DNA from: Clostridia bacterium
Lineage (GTDB): Bacteria > Bacillota_A > Clostridia > Oscillospirales > CAG-272
Direction of reading: 5' to 3'
Length of the DNA: 17,177 bases
NCBI GenBank assembly: GCA_017414605.1
Contig: JAFQLG010000024.1
Span: forward strand, 1 to 17,177
Position 1 is the first letter of the stretch. The number at the start of each line of letters is the position of its first letter. The notes beneath the pieces are model-generated. The model did not search any database. It saw only the letters and a program-made list of their open reading frames with translations, and was not told the origin of the DNA. A program made the position numbers and the translations under genes. Shown one piece after another: positions 14,299 to 17,177 of this stretch.

Positions 14299-14961
14299 TC
14301 AGAGTAATATCTGTCCGTTTACGTTGAGGCGGAAGACAAGACCCAGCTTTTGCGCCGCGCCACGACACATCTTCATTCGTCCGAGGAATATCTCAAAATA
14401 GTCCATAACGGCAGAAACTTCGGTGTCCAGCTCAAGTCGTAGCGTAATATACTTCTTTTCCTCGCTGACAACAAGCTCGGAGTGGGTGACAGAGTAGTTA
14501 ACGTTGTCGTGAATGTCGCTTCCGTCTACGTGCTTGATGTCGCGAACTCGGGAGCGACGAACGTCGCTCTTGTCGGCGAGAATGAGCGCAGCGGCTATGG
14601 CACTTACGGGAACGCCGGTGCCCTCGTCGTGATTTCCGATGGCACTTATAACGTCGGATATCTCGCGCGGCTCCATACCCATTTCGTTGAGTATCTGGAA
14701 AGCAAGGATAGCGCCGCTCTGCGAGTGGTCAACGCGGTTGACAAGGTTGCCTATATCGTGCATAAAGCCGGCAATCTTAGCAAGCTCGATAACTCTTTCG
14801 GGGTAACCGAGCGTTTTGAGTATGTGACCTGCCGTAACCGCAACTCGCGTAACGTGAGCAAAGCTGTGCTCGGTGTATCCCAGCGCTTCAAGACAAGCGT
14901 CAGCGCGCTCAACGTAAGTCCTGATTTCAGGGCTATTTTTTATCTGTTCGTATGTTATCAT
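14299..14961 (-). CDS. HD-domain phosphohydrolase
   Basis: 220 residues from ATG 14961, chosen because AAGGAG precedes it and the promoter at 14996-15024 lies inside the longer open frame. Metal ligands of the HD fold are visible: His36 (SFAHVTRV), His68-Asp69 (AGFMHDIGN), His79 and a second NHDEG (110-114), then ALILADKSDVRRSRVR, a closing helix conserved in this clostridial HD subgroup. The C-terminal ~70 residues (YSVTHSELVV, ITLRLELD) form a small beta-rich domain typical of these proteins. Expected activity is metal-dependent phosphomonoesterase or nucleotidase; no cyclic-dinucleotide GYP motif is present. First gene of the metF-metH operon. Confidence 0.88.
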   Translation of the reverse strand: MITYEQIKNSPEIRTYVERADACLEALGYTEHSFAHVTRVAVTAGHILKTLGYPERVIELAKIAGFMHDIGNLVNRVDHSQSGAILAFQILNEMGMEPREISDVISAIGNHDEGTGVPVSAIAAALILADKSDVRRSRVRDIKHVDGSDIHDNVNYSVTHSELVVSEEKKYITLRLELDTEVSAVMDYFEIFLGRMKMCRGAAQKLGLVFRLNVNGQILL

Positions 14962-14995
14962 AAGTTCTCCTTTTTGAAAAACTATTCCATTTTTT

Positions 14996-15024
14996 ATTAT
15001 ACACCCATTTTTGCGAAAAATCAA
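14996..15024 (-). promoter_or_regulatory. Promoter of the HD-hydrolase-metF-metH operon
   Basis: On the minus strand TTGATT (15024-15019), 17-base spacer, TATAAT (15001-14996). The leader is only ~30 bases, so there is no room for a SAM or cobalamin riboswitch. Between this and the divergent cysK promoter, 15025-15141, nothing convincing was seen. Confidence 0.75.
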
Positions 15025-15141
15025 GATATTTATAGCAGAACCGCTTTGCTTTTTGACCTTAATTGATGTCAAAACCAATTTGTTCCCATAAGAGCAATTC
15101 ATTATGAGCGATACGCCCAAAGCGGTGGCTCAAACTTTTTA

Positions 15142-15170
15142 TTGACAAGATTTTCTTAAAATGCTATAAT
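15142..15170 (+). promoter_or_regulatory. Promoter of cysK-rarA
   Basis: TTGACA (15142-15147), 17-base spacer, TATAAT (15165-15170). The start near 15177 leaves a leader of under 30 bases before ATG 15205, excluding a T-box. Confidence 0.88.
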
Positions 15171-15204
15171 ATATAAGAAAAACTTTACATTTTCGGAGAT
15201 TGAA

Positions 15205-16131
15205 ATGAGGATATACCGTTCGTTTTCCGAGCTTGTCGGCGAAACGCCGTTACTTGAGCTCAAAGGACTTGAAAACTCAATAGCTGCGCGAGCAAAAATT
15301 CTTGCCAAGGTGGAGTTCTTTAACCCCGCAGGCTCGGTCAAGGACAGAGTGGCGGTCAATATGATAGACAAAGCCGAAAAAGATGGAATTTTGACACGCG
15401 AAAGCGTCATAATCGAGCCAACCTCGGGCAACACAGGCATAGGACTTGCCGCCGTGTGTGCATCGCGCGGATACAGGCTCATTATCGTTATGCCTGACAA
15501 TATGTCGCGCGAGCGAATTCAACTTATGTCGGCTTACGGCGCAGACGTCGTGTTGACGGACGGCAAGCTCGGTATGCGGGGCGCTATCGATAAGGCCGCG
15601 GAGCTTTTGAAAGCTGTTCCGGGCGCCATTCTCGCAGGTCAGTTTGAAAACCCGGCCAATCCCGAGGCGCATTATCTTACCACAGGACCTGAGATCTGGC
15701 GCGACACCGATGGCGAGGTTGATATATTTATCTCGGCAGTCGGCACGGGAGGTACTGTTAGCGGTGTGGGAAAATATCTCAAGGAAAAGAATCCCGATAT
15801 CCGCATAATCGCCGTCGAGCCGTATGGCTCACCCTATCTCTCGCAGGGAAGAGCGGGAGCGCACAAAATTCAAGGCATCGGCGCGGGCTTTGTCCCCAAA
15901 ACGCTTGATATTTCACTAATAGATGAGATAATTACCGTAAGTGACGAGGACGCCATGGCATGCGCGCGTGACGTTGCAAAAACTGACGGCTTGCTCGTTG
16001 GCATCTCGTCGGGCGCGGCACTTTGCGCGGCAAAAGCGGTCGCATCGCGCCCCGAAAACGAGGGCAAGACCATAGCTGTCATTCTTGCGGACGGCGGCGA
16101 GCGATACCTTTCCTCCGAGCTTTTCAACTAA
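15205..16131 (+). CDS. cysK: Cysteine synthase (O-acetylserine sulfhydrylase)
   Basis: 308 residues, the usual length of CysK. PLP-dependent beta-family enzyme: NPAGSVKDR with Schiff-base Lys46 (40-48), substrate loop PTSGNTG (72-78), phosphate-binding GTGGT (180-184), and GISSGAA (266-272) with the Ser that contacts the pyridine nitrogen. The substrate-side QFENPANPEAHY (146-157) and HKIQGIGAGFVP (220-231) are also typical CysK sequences and argue against cystathionine beta-synthase or threonine synthase. It makes cysteine from O-acetylserine and sulfide. GGAG lies seven bases before ATG. No cysE (serine acetyltransferase) is next to it; rarA follows after 20 bases. Confidence 0.95.
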   Translation: MRIYRSFSELVGETPLLELKGLENSIAARAKILAKVEFFNPAGSVKDRVAVNMIDKAEKDGILTRESVIIEPTSGNTGIGLAAVCASRGYRLIIVMPDNMSRERIQLMSAYGADVVLTDGKLGMRGAIDKAAELLKAVPGAILAGQFENPANPEAHYLTTGPEIWRDTDGEVDIFISAVGTGGTVSGVGKYLKEKNPDIRIIAVEPYGSPYLSQGRAGAHKIQGIGAGFVPKTLDISLIDEIITVSDEDAMACARDVAKTDGLLVGISSGAALCAAKAVASRPENEGKTIAVILADGGERYLSSELFN

Positions 16132-16151
16132 TAAAAAAGGACGATAAACAA

Positions 16152-17177
16152 ATGAGAAATGCACAGCTTGCGGATATTTTAAGGCCGCAAACGATAGACG
16201 ATATAGTGGGCCAGAGCCACCTTTTCGGCGAGCGCGGCGTGGTGCGCCGTATGCTTGAGGGCGGCAGAATTACAAATATGATATTCTTCGGCCCTCCCGG
16301 AACGGGCAAGACCACGGCGGCAGGGGTTATCGCCAAGCAGTCCGATATGGATTTTTACCGCGTGAATGCGACCAATGCCTCACTTTCCGACGTAAAGGAG
16401 ATATTGCAGTCCTCGGGCAACCTGTTTGGCTCGCGCGGAATACTGCTCTATATAGACGAGATACAGTATTTCAACCGCAAGCAGCAGCAGGCTCTGCTTG
16501 AATATATCGAGGATGGACGCGTAACGCTTATCGCATCAACCACGGAAAATCCGCATTTTTACGTTTATAACGCTATAATTTCGCGTTCCTCGCTCTTTGA
16601 GTTCAAGCCCGTTGAGCCAAAGGACTGCGGCAAGATGCTGTATCGCGCACTTGACTATCTCAACGAGGAGAATAATACTCAAAAGGTTGCAACTCAAAAG
16701 ACCGTTGAGTATATTGCATCTGCGGCGCGCGGCGACGTAAGACGCGCGATAGGTCTGTTTGAAAACGCCTATTTTGCGGCAGATGGCGAGATATTACCCG
16801 AGGACGCGGACAAATTCAACTATGGCGTTGGCAACTATAACGACGACGTGCATTACGATATGTTGGGCTGCCTTCAAAAGTCTATTCGCGGATCGGATCC
16901 CGATGCGGCGGCGTTCTACGTTGCAAAAATGATAGAGCAGGGCGATATAATCTCGCTTTGCCGCAGATTGCAGGTCATCGCAAGCGAGGACGTGGGACTC
17001 GCGTACCCGATGGCACCCGCTATAGTCAAGGCTTGCTGTGATTCGGCGCGTGAGCTCGGACTTCCCGAAGCGAGAATTCCGCTTGGACACGCGGCTATCC
17101 TGCTTGCAACCGCGCCAAAGTCCAACACACAGCACGTAGCCGTTGATGCGGCGCTTGAGGACGTTAAGGCGGGAAAG
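16152..17177 (+). CDS. rarA: Replication-associated recombination protein A (RarA/MgsA), 3'-truncated by window
   Basis: 342 codons from ATG 16152 to the window edge, open throughout; full RarA is about 420-450 residues, so most of the C-terminal tetramerisation domain end is cut off. LADILRPQTIDDIVGQSHLFG (6-26) is the family N-terminus, Walker A GPPGTGKT is at 47-54, Walker B ILLYIDEI at 97-104 continuing QYFNRKQQQALLEYIEDG, sensor 1 ASTTENP, and the lid GDVRRAIG. The C-terminal part (MIEQGDIISLCRRLQVIASEDVGLAYP, LGHAAILLATAPKSN) is the MgsA/RarA tetramer domain. It acts at stalled replication forks. AAAGGA lies 10 bases upstream and it is co-transcribed with cysK, 20 bases apart. Confidence 0.95.
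   Translation, partial: MRNAQLADILRPQTIDDIVGQSHLFGERGVVRRMLEGGRITNMIFFGPPGTGKTTAAGVIAKQSDMDFYRVNATNASLSDVKEILQSSGNLFGSRGILLYIDEIQYFNRKQQQALLEYIEDGRVTLIASTTENPHFYVYNAIISRSSLFEFKPVEPKDCGKMLYRALDYLNEENNTQKVATQKTVEYIASAARGDVRRAIGLFENAYFAADGEILPEDADKFNYGVGNYNDDVHYDMLGCLQKSIRGSDPDAAAFYVAKMIEQGDIISLCRRLQVIASEDVGLAYPMAPAIVKACCDSARELGLPEARIPLGHAAILLATAPKSNTQHVAVDAALEDVKAGK

Noticed and set aside
15020..15140. Hairpins near 15040 and 15100-15140 as terminators
   Set aside because: Only four-base stems with large loops could be drawn; not convincing, and no gene ends there.
15025..15204. T-box before cysK or SAM/cobalamin riboswitch before the metF-metH operon
   Set aside because: Both promoters leave leaders of about 30 bases, too short for these elements, and no specific conserved boxes were seen.

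Overview
The window looks like a chromosomal piece from a low-to-middle GC Bacillota, most likely an uncultured Clostridia-type anaerobe. The inference rests on the many TTGACA/17/TATAAT promoters, AGGAGG-type ribosome binding sites, U-tailed intrinsic terminators, a small YtrA-type GntR regulator in front of an ABC operon, KtrAB-type potassium uptake, and a B12-dependent methionine synthase whose reactivation domain is a separate gene. No phage, transposase, integrase, CRISPR array or rRNA was seen.

Layout. Bases 1-783 hold two gene fragments facing away from each other, both lacking their 5' ends: a minus-strand Wzz-type polysaccharide chain-length/co-polymerase protein and a plus-strand Gfo/Idh/MocA oxidoreductase C-terminus. 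They meet near base 380, so the left edge is probably a rearrangement or an assembly/cloning chimera. Bases 840-2680 are a self-contained transcription unit for an ABC exporter half-transporter. Bases 2691-5603 are a minus-strand operon (GntR repressor, ABC ATPase, ABC-2 permease, and an unrecognised secreted/membrane-anchored protein) behind a promoter whose start region carries a palindromic operator. Divergent from it, at 5623-5872, is a perfect promoter, a roughly 163-nt strongly structured RNA and a strong terminator, with no credible protein in between; this is the best candidate for something undescribed. It is followed by a two-domain lipoprotein gene broken by a frameshift in a T8 run, then a minus-strand tRNA-Pro(CGG).

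Bases 7126-9498 hold ktrB-ktrA, bracketed by two diverged copies of the last ~35 bp of metH; the left copy still reads in frame to a stop codon and is followed by its own terminator. This suggests that the potassium-transport pair was inserted at, or recombined into, the 3' end of metH. Bases 9457-15024 are one long minus-strand operon: HD-domain phosphohydrolase, alpha/beta hydrolase, metF, MetH reactivation protein, metH. The last three form the methionine-synthesis module: MetF makes 5-methyltetrahydrofolate, MetH passes the methyl group through cobalamin to homocysteine, and the separate activation protein should rescue oxidised cobalamin. Divergent from that operon, cysK (cysteine synthase) and a 3'-truncated rarA run off the right edge.

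Function calls come from recognised motifs and family resemblance read by eye; no database search was run.
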